Shown: positions 1 to 11,508 of the stretch, piece by piece
Position numbering within the stretch: position 1 is the stretch's first letter
Layout of the letters: the number at the start of each line of letters is the position of its first letter
Origin: Cladorhizidae sp. MBARI D1340-BT2
Lineage: Eukaryota; Porifera; Demospongiae; Poecilosclerida; Cladorhizidae
Reading direction: 5' to 3'
DNA: 64,000 bases
Assembly (NCBI GenBank): GCA_028752905.1
Contig: JAQNBH010000014.1
Coordinates: forward strand, 2,944,993 to 3,008,992
Program-made: the position numbers and the translations under genes
The notes under the pieces: model-generated
Database searches by the model: none
Seen by the model: the letters and a program-made list of their open reading frames with translations, nothing else
Told to the model about the DNA's origin: nothing

Positions 1-436
1 TTTTTGTGAAATTTGCTTCCAGGAAGTCAGTGTATAGGCTACAAAAGGTTCAGGAACTCAGCGTTCAAATGGTTAACTCAATATGTGTGATAGTTAATAT
101 ATGTAGGTCTTTACCCTGAATTCTCGTTTGGGAGGTGGCTTTTATGAAAAAACACTAAGAAGTGAGGCATTTTGACCTCCAGTGGCATCAGATTACATTA
201 AGTAACCCAACAATGTAGTAGAGCTTTGTAATACGAATTCATTGATGTCTCAAAATGAAAAATTGGTTGAGGATATTCACATTTATGTTAGCCCCACCCC
301 TTATTTTTTTGGCAAAGTAGAATCGCCCCCTCGTTTACATAGTAGCATGTAGCTCAAAACCTTACCACAACTTGAAACCACATACTACCTGAAAGTGCTC
401 CAGAGGGTTCCCTCTGCCAAAATATCAAAGCAGTGT
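1..436. other. AT-rich non-coding stretch
   Basis: No convincing reading frame, RNA gene or repeat is visible before the minisatellite that begins near 437. Confidence 0.4.
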
Positions 437-890
437 AGTGTGTGTTGAGCGATGACATTCTAGCAGTCTTTGCTCCTGGACTAATACACATGTATCGGGT
501 GTTGAAGGATGACATTCTAGCTGTCTTTGCTCCTGGACTAATACTCATGTAGGGGGTCTTGAAGGATGACATTCTAGCGGTCTTTGCTCCTGGACTAATA
601 CACATGTAGGGGTTGTTGAAGGATGACATTCTAGCGGTCTTTGCTCCTGGACTAATACACATGTACGGGGTGTTGAAGGATGACATTCTAGCAGTCTTTG
701 CTCCTGGACTAATACACATGTAGGGGGTGTTGAAGGATGACATTCTAGCGGTCTTTGCTCCTGGACTAATACACATGTAGGGGTTGTTGAAGGATGACAT
801 TCTAGCGGTCTTTGCTCCTGGACTAATACACATGTACGGGGTGTTGAAGGATGACATTCTAGCGGTCTTTGCTCCTGGACTATAGGGAGG
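437..890. repeat. 57-bp minisatellite, about 8 copies
   Basis: The unit begins gatgacattctagc and contains tttgctcctggactaatac; successive copies are spaced 57 bp apart with a few substitutions. Because 57 is a multiple of three and the unit lacks stops in two minus-strand frames, long repetitive reading frames appear (a 19-residue protein repeat). There is no non-repetitive protein around them, so I read them as by-products of the array. Confidence 0.9.
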
Positions 891-1830
891 AGCCAGCAGG
901 AAACCATGTGATGACAAAGTCCAACATATTTCACTTTTTACCGCACTTCATACTCGGAAAGGATTATACCACAAGGGTGGGGATTATCCAGGTGTTGATA
1001 TCTTTATTGTTGGATATTTGCATTTACCCTGCAACATGAACATGCACAAATTAAATTTGAATCTGGATTGTCTGCATTTTGTTTGTTAGTTTCACAAATA
1101 AAGCCAAATGAGTAGCTATATAGCCATCCAGCTATAGCTATAGCTTCCATATGTATACATACCCAGAACCTGTACATAACAAGACTCACATTGTTCACCA
1201 CATCCATTTTGATAACTACTATATATATATATATATATAAGTGTTTTAGCATCCATGAGGTGGCATATAAGAAATGCTAAACACTAAAGAAATTCTGGCT
1301 ATAATTAATTTGCATACAATGACAAATGAAGAGATCCTTCCACAAAATTTAAAAAATAAAAAAATATATCATTTGCCCATATATGTTTGCCATGCTTAGG
1401 TTTTGAAAACTAAAGCCCTGTGGGGTTACATACTCTTAGAGAGAGAGAACATGTATTTAATAAAAGAGAGATACCATGCGTGTCTACTATATTACAGGAA
1501 GTACTTTAAATGCTACAAACTCTAGACTCAATAGTAATACACCATGGAGCCAGAAAGTTTGACAGGAATTAAATAGCTAGGTGGTTTGGTCTCGACCAGT
1601 ATGGATACTAAAGTTAGCATATATAAATTTAGTGGATCATAGAGTCTGAATTCATAATTGATAACATCATTAAATTTTAGTGGGCATTATAATAATTTAT
1701 GAGAATTTGGAATCTAAGCATAGATGAAAGATTTGTGCCCAGTTAGGAGCCAGAAGTGTTGGGAATTTGGGCATGGGTTTGGAGCTCCCCAACTTTGACT
1801 GCCGTTTAACTTGGTCATGATTATATATAC
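891..1830. other. AT-rich non-coding stretch with a (TA)n tract
   Basis: A short (TA)n microsatellite lies at about 1216-1240. No gene is recognised in the rest. Confidence 0.4.
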
Positions 1831-1878
1831 ATATCATGAGAGGGCACACACAGAGAGCTATCTTTTGAGGTATGATTA
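1831..1878. repeat. Left copy of a ~48-bp repeat flanking the hAT remnant
   Basis: This copy (core catgagagggcacacacag, then agctatcttttgaggtatgatta) matches two tandem copies at 3335-3430. The mobile element at 1881-3324 therefore split an older tandem array with a period of about 55 bp. Confidence 0.8.
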
Positions 1879-2068
1879 CATGGGCGGATCCAGGATTTTT
1901 GAAAGGGGGGGGGCCATTTTTAATTAAAGCATAGAAATGAACTTGTGATCACAATAATAGCAGCAGGTCTATAACTGACATTAACAGGACATGGTCATAA
2001 AGACTTGCACAGTTGCACATCGTAAAGCTGTACTGAATTAAAAGCTGTACTGGAAAGTAAGTTTTTCA

Positions 2069-2107
2069 ACCCCCCCTCCACCCCCCCCCCCCCCCCCCCA
2101 CCCCCCC
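2069..2107. repeat. Poly-C tract
   Basis: An almost pure C run inside the hAT remnant; it is also a likely site of assembly length error. Confidence 0.85.
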
Positions 2108-2137
2108 AAATGTCATAATTATGTGGACTGTGTTTGA

Positions 2138-2690
2138 TCAAAGCAGTATATACTGAATCACTGATTCTGGTTCAAGTGTATTGACATTTCTGTCGAAGGT
2201 CTCCTGGCGTTTCTGGGAGATGATGTATGGCAATGTTTCTGTTGGGTTATCTGTAACATGCATGAATGTTGTTGCTACTTCAAGTGAATTTTTGTGGTAC
2301 TTGCACTTGTCAAATACACCATCCTGCCCAGATGCCTTTGACAAATTACAGAAGGGCTTTGACACCAGGACACCAGATGATACGCGCCCATCCTTGAGTG
2401 GGAAGAGGACGCAGAATTTGCAGAGCCCTCCATGAAGCACTTCAGAGTACACAAACCATGTGTATTTGTGTAGCCAAGAATGTTGGAATCAGTGTTTTGA
2501 TCTTCCTGTGAGTTCCTTTTTGGACAGTTTGCTGGCAGAAGTTTCCGTACTTCTTACCAGGTGTGAAGTGATCTCTGAAGTAACCCAACCTATCCCTTCT
2601 GGATAACTTCGTCGAATCAATGCCTCCAGCTAGGATGTTTCCAACATCATACTGGTGTGGTCGGCTGGGGTTGGATGAAGCATGGGACAC
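2138..2690 (-). pseudogene. hAT transposase N-terminal fragment (TTF/ZMYM1-like zinc finger), frameshifted
   Basis: Two overlapping minus-strand frames read as one protein after a frame change near 2490. The upstream part has DVGNIL followed by RDRLGYFRDHF. The downstream part has SWLHKYTWFVYSEVLHGG, then CKFCVLFP, LVSKPF and a KYHKNS stretch. This order (D-G-N-I-L, R-Y-x-x-L, W-L-x-x-Y-W-x-x-Y-S, C-K-x-C-x-L-F, K-x-H) is that of the TTF-type finger at the start of ZMYM1-like hAT transposases. The DUF4371 and C-terminal dimerisation parts are absent, so the copy is truncated as well as shifted and cannot encode an active transposase. Confidence 0.75.
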
Positions 2691-3334
2691 GTCTTCACAA
2701 GTGGATTATGGTGCAACTGGTGTTGGTACATCTTCAACATTGGATATTGGTGCAACTGGGGATAGCAACATGGCATGACTGTCTATGCTTGGTCCTGAGG
2801 AGACAGCTGTGAAACCACCCTCTGGTCCTTCAAATGAATTAAAAATGGTTGTTACTATAGAGCCCTATCAGACTGATCCCTACCCCTATTAGAATATTAA
2901 ACACTCACTTCTATTCAATGCTGGCTCTTTAAGGAATCGGTGGAGAGGACCCACTCGGGTACGTTTATTTCTCTGTGATGACTCATTCTTAAAAGTCTTA
3001 GCAGGTAAACAGTACGCTCGTTTTTTAGGCCGCATGCCACTACAGTATTCGTACGGTCCTATACGTGTATGGTTGAATAATAAAGCCCTAAATTAATTTT
3101 GTAGCCGCATGACATAGAAACTGTGCTGTGTTGATATCAATATGCTAGCTTGTCTAGCGACAAAAGTTTTGAATCCTTTTTTGTTACTCTGCTAGCGTTT
3201 AGGCCAATCGTCTAGCTGTTTATGATATTATCGGCTAAGCTCTAGTACAGCAGACAATTTGAGAGGATCTTCAGGGGGGGGTCTGGACCCCCTGGACCCC
3301 CCCTCTGTATATATCCGCCACTGGATTATACATA

Positions 3335-3430
3335 TCATATCATGAGAGGGCACACACAGAGAGCTATCTTTTGAGGTATGATTATACATAATTATCATGA
3401 GAGGGCACACACAGAGAGCTGTCTTTTGAG
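3335..3430. repeat. Two right-hand copies of the ~55-bp repeat
   Basis: Two near-identical copies with catgagagggcacacacag starting at about 3341 and 3396, matching the copy at 1831-1878 on the other side of the hAT remnant. Confidence 0.8.
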
Positions 3431-4689
3431 CTATATATATATATATCAAGTTCATAGAATGAAGTCTATGGAGCTCTAAAGTCAGAACCACAAGTTTTTA
3501 TAACAGTTTATAAAAGGTATCATCCCACCTTATCTGGTGTGTGCATTACATATTCCTAAAGACATGACTGATGCTCTGCCTATGGTGAGTCATGAGTTGA
3601 CGGACAGTTGAAAGAGGCTATATCTTTGAATAATATGATTTTTTTGGCGGAGTGGGGAGGGGTTGAGGAAAGTTTGAGTTTTCTAAAGCTTCCCTTGGAC
3701 ATAAAATACTTACTTCTCTATGTCAAAAAGAGGAGAAAAATTATCACAGCAACAAATTTCTCTATTCATGGGGAACTTCAAACAGTTCCAATAAGCAGAC
3801 CACAAAGATATTTATTTCAAAACGTTGTAATCAATACTGCAAAATAAAAATAAAAATAAAAAGCGGACCAAAAAACGTCTTGTGGAAGACACTGTCTTTA
3901 ACATGACCACTGAGAATCGGGACAGATAAAGAAGACAAAATCTGATGATTAAATAGCACAGCAACACAAAACCTTAGAACATACTTGAATACCACCTTGA
4001 GATCACTTGCAGACAAAAAGTGAGTATTTGCTACCCATGTTGCACATGCTCAACTAATAATGTCATCATAACTATGGAATCTGTATTTTACAATACCTTC
4101 TTCCTGTTGGCCATTCTTCAACTTCTTCAGAAAGAGGAGGATCTGTTCATGCATGAGGCCAAAAAAACTGACAGAGGAGGGACCATTGTCATTTCAGAAG
4201 ACTGTCTTTATCGGAGCTTTCTCGGACTTGCACAAATGACTGCACAAGATTCATATTGGTACTTCACAGAGTGAACTAACTGCTGTAAGAAATATGTGTC
4301 AAACTGATGTATATATCACATGTGAGAATGTATGTAAATATCAAAGGCTACAATAGTTCCAAGTGTGTGAAGATGCTTCCAAAAATTACCCTGTGATTTC
4401 TGATAAAAACTTGCAGGCTAGAGATGAGTACGGCTGTCAGCATCCACCCAAGCATGGGAAGCTGTTGAGCCGGTTGATGCAAGGTCGTCTCGCATGAAAT
4501 TATTGCAGACTTTCTAGGAACTAGTCAAGCCAGATCAAGAATTAACAATCTGTCATAACTGATATGAGACAATGTAGAGGTGTCTGTTTATGAAATTATG
4601 AATAGATGTAGGCATGCTCCGATAAACGTGGATGGCAAACAGGAATAGAGAAAAACAGGGACAGACTAAAAGGATGTTCTCTCAATGGA
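3431..4689. other. No recognisable gene
   Basis: Short open frames occur on the plus strand (3608-3847, 4020-4274), but neither shows a domain, and no splice logic joins them. I cannot support a gene here. Confidence 0.35.
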
Positions 4690-4870
4690 CTCTCAGTTGA
4701 CATAACAATTACAAATATTTCTGATTAAGGCTAGAAGAAATGTCCAGAGAGTAAATTTCGAGTTGGTTATTAGAAGGTCAGTGTGAATTGAACTTTTCCA
4801 TAGAGGACAATGAAAAGATAACAATAATCAACTTGAAATTGTATTTTCTCGCCTTTCCGACTAGACTAGA
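4690..4870. repeat. Decayed arms of the fold-back MITE family
   Basis: Around 4725-4780 a right-arm-like sequence appears (gattaaggctagaag, then gagagtaaatttcgagttgg and agaaggtca). At about 4828-4870 a left-arm-like sequence follows (aataatcaacttgaaa and ttccgactagac). Both match the better copies at 5226-5392 and 40934-41078. Confidence 0.6.
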
Positions 4871-4989
4871 CCCTAAGACTCGCATGAGCCTGCTATATAC
4901 CGGTAGCTAGCTATTCACTAAGTGCTATAAAGCCACACTTCAGCACATGCGTCCAGAATGTGAACCAGCACGCAAGTGAACTGGATGTA

Positions 4990-5070
4990 TATATAATAAT
5001 AATAATAACAATAATAACAATAATAACACAAATAACAATAATAACAATAATAACAATAACATTATTATTA
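4990..5070. repeat. (AATAATAAC)n microsatellite
   Basis: Imperfect AAT/AAC trinucleotide array. It is followed at about 5076-5125 by a left arm of the fold-back MITE (ccttctcaataatcaacttc, then actcgacgtttcgactag). Confidence 0.85.
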
Positions 5071-5146
5071 TTAAAATTACCTTCTCAATAATCAACTTCA
5101 ATTTTTATTCACTCGACGTTTCGACTAGTCAAGCGAACTGGATGTA

Positions 5147-5225
5147 TATATAATAATAACAATAATAACAATAATAACAATAATAACAATAATAACAATA
5201 ATAAAATAACATTATTATTATTATT
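5147..5225. repeat. (AATAATAAC)n microsatellite, second copy
   Basis: The same trinucleotide array and the same preceding words (gcgaactggatgtatat, versus gtgaactggatgtatat before the first copy) recur about 160 bp after the first array. The array plus MITE arm appears to be locally duplicated. Confidence 0.85.
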
Positions 5226-5392
5226 AAAATCACCTTATCAATAATCAACTTTAATTTTTTTTCACTCGACGTTTCGACTAGATGTTCTAGTCTTCTCTAG
5301 TCTTCATCAGGAATGAAGACTAGAGCATCTAGTCGAAACATCGAGTGAATAAAATTGAAGTTGATTATTGATAAGGTGATTTTTATGTTATT
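5226..5392. mobile_element. Fold-back MITE, near complete copy
   Basis: The left half reads caccttatcaataatcaac, then cactcgacgtttcgactag, then a tagtcttcatcagg core. The right half is its near-perfect reverse complement, ending gttgattattgataaggtg. The whole element is thus one long imperfect palindrome of about 165 bp with no coding capacity. Relatives occur at 4690-4870, 22613-22700, 40934-41078 and 62137-62565. Confidence 0.8.
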
Positions 5393-5402
5393 ATGTTAAC
5401 TG

Positions 5403-5560
5403 AGATTGAAAGAATAATAATAACAACAATAATGCCAACAATAATGCCAACAATAATGCCAACAATAATGCCAAAAATAATGCCATCAATAATGCCAACA
5501 ATAATGCCAAAATAATAATGCCACAACAACACCAACAACAATGCCAACAACAATGACATT
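5403..5560. repeat. 12-bp-type array (AACAATAATGCC)n
   Basis: Imperfect repeats of aacaataatgcc and shorter variants. The Leu/Ala-rich minus-strand frame across it is a by-product. Confidence 0.85.
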
Positions 5561-6429
5561 GTTTGCTATCTCTACTATAGATTACTTGAACAATGTTGCA
5601 AGCTTTTCTGTTGTAAGCTACTGGACCCATTGAATTTTGTTTCATTTTCATCTATGAAGGTTTCCAAGATAATATTGGTGGAAAGGAACGGTAAATGAGG
5701 TTGGGGAATATTGCATGAGGTGTGAAACATGTCAGAGACTGAACAACTGGCTAGGAACAGCCTAGACTGAGATACATCCGATCCCTATAAATTTAGTTTA
5801 GAGCATACTTGGCATTGACGCCTTGACACCTCTTTCCGACAAGATAGGGCTTTGTGTAGCTGATTTTTTTTGTCTGCATGGATGGCCATATCTGATCAAG
5901 GGAGGGAATTTTTTAATGCAGTGTCAAGGTATCACAGTTGAGACACATTTTTGGAATGTTATTTCCATAGATGCAGTAGGCATATACAGTGTAAACATGC
6001 ACGCTATATCTTCAATATGAGGAACAAAAATCTTGCTCATCTTAAATACAAAACTATTCTAATAAAACCTAGAATGGTGGATGACAAAATAAACTAGTTT
6101 GTTACAACCAATGTAGTTTGGCCTTTCAGGGCAAGTGAAAAATGTACAATATACAAGGTTATTTATATAGATTGTAATGCATTCAGAAAGATTGCACCTG
6201 AACATGATGTGTCCAATTATTACAGCAAGATTTAAAAAACACTGAAGTACGTTGGCAGCAAGAAACTTACTATTTGCTACTCAGTTTTTGTTCTTGTTGC
6301 TGTTGTTGTTTTTAACTTCCTTTTAACAGCTTCATTTTAGGCACCTTTTATGACCGCACAAAAGTTGACCACAGAATAAGAAGCACATACCATCCACAAA
6401 CAAATGTTTGGATGAGCGCACAAATCAAA
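5561..6429. other. No recognisable gene
   Basis: Short frames only, without domain similarity. Confidence 0.35.
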
Positions 6430-7165
6430 CCTTAGTGTGTACACTACAACTACAGACCAGCTGGTGTGTACACTACAACTACAAACTAGGACTGGTGTGT
6501 ACACTACAACTACAGAGACCTGGACTGGTGTGTACACTACAACTACAGACCAGGACTGGTGTGTACCCTACAACTACAGACAGGAACAGGTGTATACCCT
6601 ACCAGACCAGGTCTGGTGCATACACTATAACTACAGACCTGGACTGATGCATACTGTACAACTACAGACCAGAACTGATGCATACTCTACAACTACAGTC
6701 CAGTACTGGTTCATTCACTACAGCTACAGACCAGGACTGATGCATACTCTACAACTACAGACCAGGACTGGTGCATTCACTACAACACAGACCAGGACTT
6801 GTGCCTACCCTACAACTACAGACCAGGACTGGTGCATACACTACAACTACAGACCAGGACTGGTGCATACACTACAACTACAGACCAGGACTGATGCATA
6901 CTCTACAACTACAGGCCAGGACTGGTGCATTCACTACAAATACAGACCAGGACTGCTACAACTACAGACCAGAACTGATGCGTACTCTACAACTACAGAC
7001 CAGGACTGGTGCATACACTACAACTACAGACCAGGACTGGTGCGTACACTACAACTACAGACCAGGACTGATGCATACTCTACAACTACAGACCAGGACT
7101 GGTGCATTCACTACAAATACAGACCAGAACTGATGCGTACTCTACAACTACAGACCAGGGCGTGG
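6430..7165. repeat. 31-bp minisatellite, about 24 copies
   Basis: Unit of the form ctacaactacagaccaggac plus tggtgcatac and one base. The period of 31 is not a multiple of three, but the unit has few stops, so a 261-codon plus-strand frame cycles through all three unit frames (a 31-residue protein repeat equal to three units). That frame is not a gene. Its right edge abuts the decayed coding sequence at 7166-8447. Confidence 0.9.
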
Positions 7166-8447
7166 GTGCTCTTCATCCCATTGGAGCTTGCGATGTACAA
7201 ACATAGTTGTCAGCCCAGCTGAAGATAGGGCTGATCTCCATGCTTAAGCAGAGTTTCTTGTGATAATTTGAATGGTTGTCCAACACAAACTTGGCCACTG
7301 ATTTGCGGAAGTGCAGCACTTCATAATATGTGCTGGTGATGACCATGCTCATTGAGAGTCTTGATGAGCTCTGAACTACCATGCTTGTGGTGTAGTTTTA
7401 CAGCAAGTCCGAGTGTAGTCCGGTTTCTGCCGGCACCACAAATGTGCTGCTGAATGCACTGAGCCAACGTCAGGGACGGCTTGGTGATGACACCTTCTGA
7501 TACAAGGCTAGATACTAGTTTAAGAAGAGTAGCACTGGTGTTCTCAATGGCCTTGTGGTGAGCATAGTCACTGAGGTTGTAGTTCCCATACCTAGGTATC
7601 GCCCTGACCTTGCTGCAAATCTTCCTCACCAGCTTCTCCAGCTCATCATCGTCACTGTTTCTATTGCTTTTTTGGGCAATTTTGATAAACTCTCCAAGGC
7701 TGGCTTTAAATCCAATTACGCTTTCACAACCCTTTTTCACCAAAGTAGGATGTGATGCTGGACATAAACTGTCTTCTTGACACAGTACCAGAGGCAGCGA
7801 CATACATGGAATACAGCTCCGATGTCATCCATGTCTCTGTCATGTTTTCAGCCATCGTCATAACCACAGACCTCAGTGCCTCCTCCACAGGCGCCAATGT
7901 CGAGGGGTGGGACACGGGAACAACTCAAAATTTATTGTAACAGGGCACATGGTATTGTGCATCAGCAGCAGTCAGATCAATGACCCCAACGAGTCGAACA
8001 GCTACATCATTAGCCCACTGATCCTGTCGCTCATCACAGAGGTTGTCCAAGTGTTGCTTGAATGTGATATCACTACTATTTATACCTCTATCTACAGTTG
8101 TACACACTGTCTGACCTGCACCCAGCAGTGTGGGTTCTTACTGTCTTTCGGCTTACACACATACTTGAAAACAAAGTCATACATTGGGACTTCAACAACC
8201 TTTTGGAAACACCAGTGTCAGTCGATCCAGACTTTCTCTTTCCCGGTTCATTGTTTCTACTCCTCGAAGTATAGCAATAACATGATTTGTGAGCTAGAAT
8301 ATCACTTTCAGACTGCGTTCTGTACAGTTGATTGTGCTTCACTTTGTTTGTAGTGATGATCTTCTGCATAGCCATGGTCTTGAATGTTTGTAGAGCTTCA
8401 CTGGCATTACATGGACTAAACAGGCATGTCTCCCTTCCAGCAGACAT
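7166..8447 (-). pseudogene. Decayed gene of a multicopy invertebrate family (function unknown)
   Basis: Several minus-strand frames follow each other as one protein with frame changes. Order from 8447 downward: a Cys-containing start (about 8447-8088), then LCDERQDQWANDVAVRL with DLTAADAQYHVPC (8107-7925), a Ser/Arg segment (7915-7724), an acidic DDDELEKLV stretch with SATLLKLVSSL (7803-7321), then YEVLHFRKSVA and SNGMKSTHALV (7382-7166). From memory, this series (D-x-W-A..R-L..D-L-x-A-A-x-A-x-Y-H-x-x-C, then S-x-T-L-L-x-L, then S-P-N-G-x-x-x-T-H-A) occurs in many predicted cnidarian and sponge proteins that sit among mobile elements. I know no biochemical role. At least four frame breaks mark this copy as dead. 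Its C-terminal coding sequence runs directly into the 31-bp minisatellite. Confidence 0.6.
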
Positions 8448-9130
8448 GCTGACTATAGGCCTGGGGGTATTGCAAGACTGATGTTGGGATGCTGATCACT
8501 GGTTGTCACACACTGAAATGGTTGTCACCCACTGAAATGACGAAACAAAGTCAATGCAAAACATCCAATGATACCTAGGAAATATCATATAGACATGCAG
8601 ACATATCAAACTTATGTTCGCAATGAACTCCAACATATCTGAGCTCTGACCATCCCTTTTGTCATACAGTGCCAGGCTCAAAGCATGATGGGTTTACTAA
8701 TTACATGACAAATATGTAACAACTAATTAGTGCACAATACAAGTATTAATTGACTACTGGTAAGAAAGAGGTATTACACAACCCTATGTCAAAAATTAAA
8801 AATTGCCCGAAATTAAAGATGGCTAAGGCCGCCATCTTGAATTCTGAGAAATGCTCAAGGTTGCACAAGTAGCAAAGCTATTTTTGCTCTCCTAACCATA
8901 TAAAATACATTTCTATAAAAATAGTATACACAGTTATCAACATTGCAGGGTCTCATATAGGGTTGGCAACTAGACTAAAGGTGAAGCTGATGAGTTGGAA
9001 AGGCTAGAAGAACCTGGAGAAGAGGACGAACAAATCAACTCTAGCTAGCACATTTTTTATCTTCGTTACACTATATTGTACTGCACTTCCATGTTATTAC
9101 ATGGGCGCACCCCAAGACCGTGTGCAAATT
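8448..9130. other. No recognisable gene
   Basis: AT-rich; a short duplication of ggttgtcacacactgaaatg near 8500-8540 is the only structure seen. Confidence 0.35.
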
Positions 9131-9147
9131 ATTGGTTCCGTACGCAG

Positions 9148-9400
9148 ATCGGTTATGACGCAACTGAGTTGCTGGTGGAAGTCAGCTTCATACCTGTTGC
9201 TGTAGAGTCATTGGGGGGTTGGGGGCGAGGAATGGCTGGAGACCATCAGGGCTATTGGCTGGCTTCAGGGACAACGCCACCAGCAGAATCGACACGCCAC
9301 CTTCTCCAACGGTTGGCCATCTGCTTGTAGAGGGGAAATGCTGCTATGTGGATCAGCCGCCTCCCTCCGCATGCCCCCATGGTGGATGGACAGGCTTGAA
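9148..9400 (+). pseudogene. R2-like retrotransposon C-terminal fragment, frameshifted
   Basis: The plus strand reads VSFIPVAVESLGGW, then in a second frame WLETIRAIGWLQGQR, then GNAAMWISRLP. The 55683-56126 fragment has the same order (LFIPLVAESLGGW, then STIRAIGRLQGIR). This is the C-terminal segment of the reverse-transcriptase family seen more fully at 19798-22316. Two frame changes within 250 bp show it is dead, and no upstream reverse transcriptase is attached. Confidence 0.6.
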
Positions 9401-11508
9401 TTGTTTTATAGGAGTGACTTCTGGATTGAAGTATTTATTTGTATTTACATGCTTGTCTTTTGTTCACTTTATAGTATCCAGCTGAAGCGGAACTGTAATA
9501 ATTATGCATATGTAATGCTTAACATTCCACCCCCATTAAAAAAAAAATTAAAAGAAAAAAGTTGCTGTAGTAATATATCGACCATTTAATACTTGTATTT
9601 TTTAATCAAAAAAGTAATAGTATGTAACACCATGTTATAATAAGGAGAAGTATATTTGACATGCTCCTATAATATGTTAAGTATTATTACAAGTTGCATA
9701 AGGCAATGATTTTGTTTTTATTTATTTCTTTTGTCTTAGCTGAGGAACCAAATCCTGCATACAAATAATTATAGACGGGGAAAAGATCTAACAACAATAA
9801 TGTTAGTATACAAGTGTGACAAACCTGACAAAACTTGAATTCCAAGTCCAATGTTTGGAAATGTGCATATTGTAAAGAAGTCAATATAGGGAGTGCTATG
9901 TAGTGTGCTGCAGCCTCTGCATGGCAGTTTCTTGAACATGCAATGGTAGAGAGAGAAGATGATGAGAACTGAAATTGTTTGAAAAACAAATGAAAAAATA
10001 AATATAAATATATAGCGTCCGGTTTTTAAGTCCGGTTTTTTAAAATATTTTTTCCCCATATGACCAGCTTATTTCTCAGGAACCCACAAACCTGTCCAGA
10101 CCAAACTTTGTGTAGCCTTAAAAAAAATATATTTAATGTTTTTTGAACTTTTGAAATGAAGAAAGCACAGCTTTTACGATGGTGTCTGTTGATGGCATGT
10201 TGTGTAGGGAAATACCTGTGCATGCATTGTTTGTGTTACCATGGTTACACAAGGCAACACAGCGAGTGGTAATATTAACCACTACCCTACAAAGAGCAGT
10301 CAAAAATTATCCTGAAATCACCATCACCAACCTAAATCAAAACAAAAATTCGCCAAATCTACGGAAGACTGTCATGTGAACAATTTTCTAATTTTCTTTG
10401 AATCACCAATACGACCAAAACAAAACAAAAATTGTGTAGTGCTCCGTCGTCAAGGAAGACTAGCCACAGAATAGTACACACAGCAACCTAGGCCACGGAA
10501 TAGCACACACAGCCATGGAGTAGTACACAGAGCAACCTAGCACTCTCTGATATATCTTTCACAAAACAAGGATGACAGCTTACCATGCACAAAAATACTG
10601 CAATCATAGTTGTTTGTCTGCTCTGGTATATCCTAAATAAACATAATGATATAAGAAATTGTCACTTCAAAAGTGTAAATGTGACCATTAGTTACAGTAT
10701 TATGTCTTTTACAATTTTGGCAACAAACATCAATGTATGGAGCAATGCTTCATATTAAATACCTTGGGATATAACATCGTCATGAAGAAAAATCAAAGCT
10801 TGGCTTGACTATATTATATCTGTAGACAATTACTATTCCATAATCATATATAGAGTTAGCATATTTAAGAAGAAGGTTGTCATTGCATCTATCTTGTTTG
10901 TTATTGAAATTGCATGATTGGCTACTCTTTTACAAAAACTCAAGAGCCAAAAGAATACCACTTTAAAAAATTAAATATTGCATACCAGATGTTTCTCGAG
11001 CAATTAATATCATTGGTTTTAGTTTCTTCACAGTCCACTATATACCAATGAGATTGTTGGTAAATTGGAATAACAAGTTTACTATAATTATGAAAAACAC
11101 TCCACCTCCATTGGTAAACATAAAAATTATTTATAGTCTTAAAAATGTCTACCTTTATTATCTTGCTTGCTTGCTTGCTTGCTTACTTTTAGTTTTTTAG
11201 TTTTCTTTTCGGAGTGTCTTTCCTCTGGTTTAACAATTATTATTTTTTTATTTTTTTATTTCCTTTCTTGGACCATTCCATTTTATTTTTATTTTTTACA
11301 ATTAAAAATATATATATATATATTGTTGTATTGTTGTTGTTGTTGTTATTATTTTGTTGTTATTATTATAATATTTGTTATTATTTTTAATTGATTGTAT
11401 ATACATATTTATTCATTTTAACTGTTTTGTTAAATATTTTAACTATTATTATTTTTATTATTATTTTTTTTTTATAAAAAATATATATATATATATTATA
11501 GTACAGAA
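9401..11508. other. AT-rich non-coding stretch
   Basis: It contains a ~35-bp triplicated motif at about 10450-10550 (tagtacacacagcaacctag type), a (TTGC)n tract at about 11161-11184 and TA/TTG-rich sequence to 11500. No gene is supported. Confidence 0.4.

Larger units (their letters stand above)
1881..3324 (-). mobile_element. hAT-like DNA transposon remnant, ~1.44 kb
   Basis: The left end begins tgggcggatccagg. The right end, read on the minus strand, begins gtggcggatatata, so the two make a short imperfect inverted repeat of the GTGGCGGATCCAG kind seen on hAT-type elements. The interior carries the N-terminal part of a TTF/ZMYM1-like hAT transposase on the minus strand. The element sits inside a tandem repeat, copies of which remain on both sides. 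A clean 8-bp target duplication is not visible (flanks gattaca and ttatac), so the exact ends are uncertain by a few bases. Confidence 0.6.

Noticed and set aside
354..917. 187-codon minus-strand repeat protein (19-residue units)
   Set aside because: The period is a multiple of three and the unit has no stops, so open frames are expected by chance; there is no non-repetitive domain or splice context.
6430..7165. Possible CRISPR-like array
   Set aside because: Units are contiguous with no unique spacers, and the sequence is from a eukaryotic nuclear genome. The same holds for the other arrays in the window.
6437..7222. 261-codon repetitive plus-strand frame
   Set aside because: It is the product of a 31-bp array cycling through frames; the real coding remains next to it are on the minus strand and outside the array.
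10230..10255. RFX X-box-like word gttaccatggttac
   Set aside because: The second half-site does not fit the consensus and no promoter or gene is nearby.
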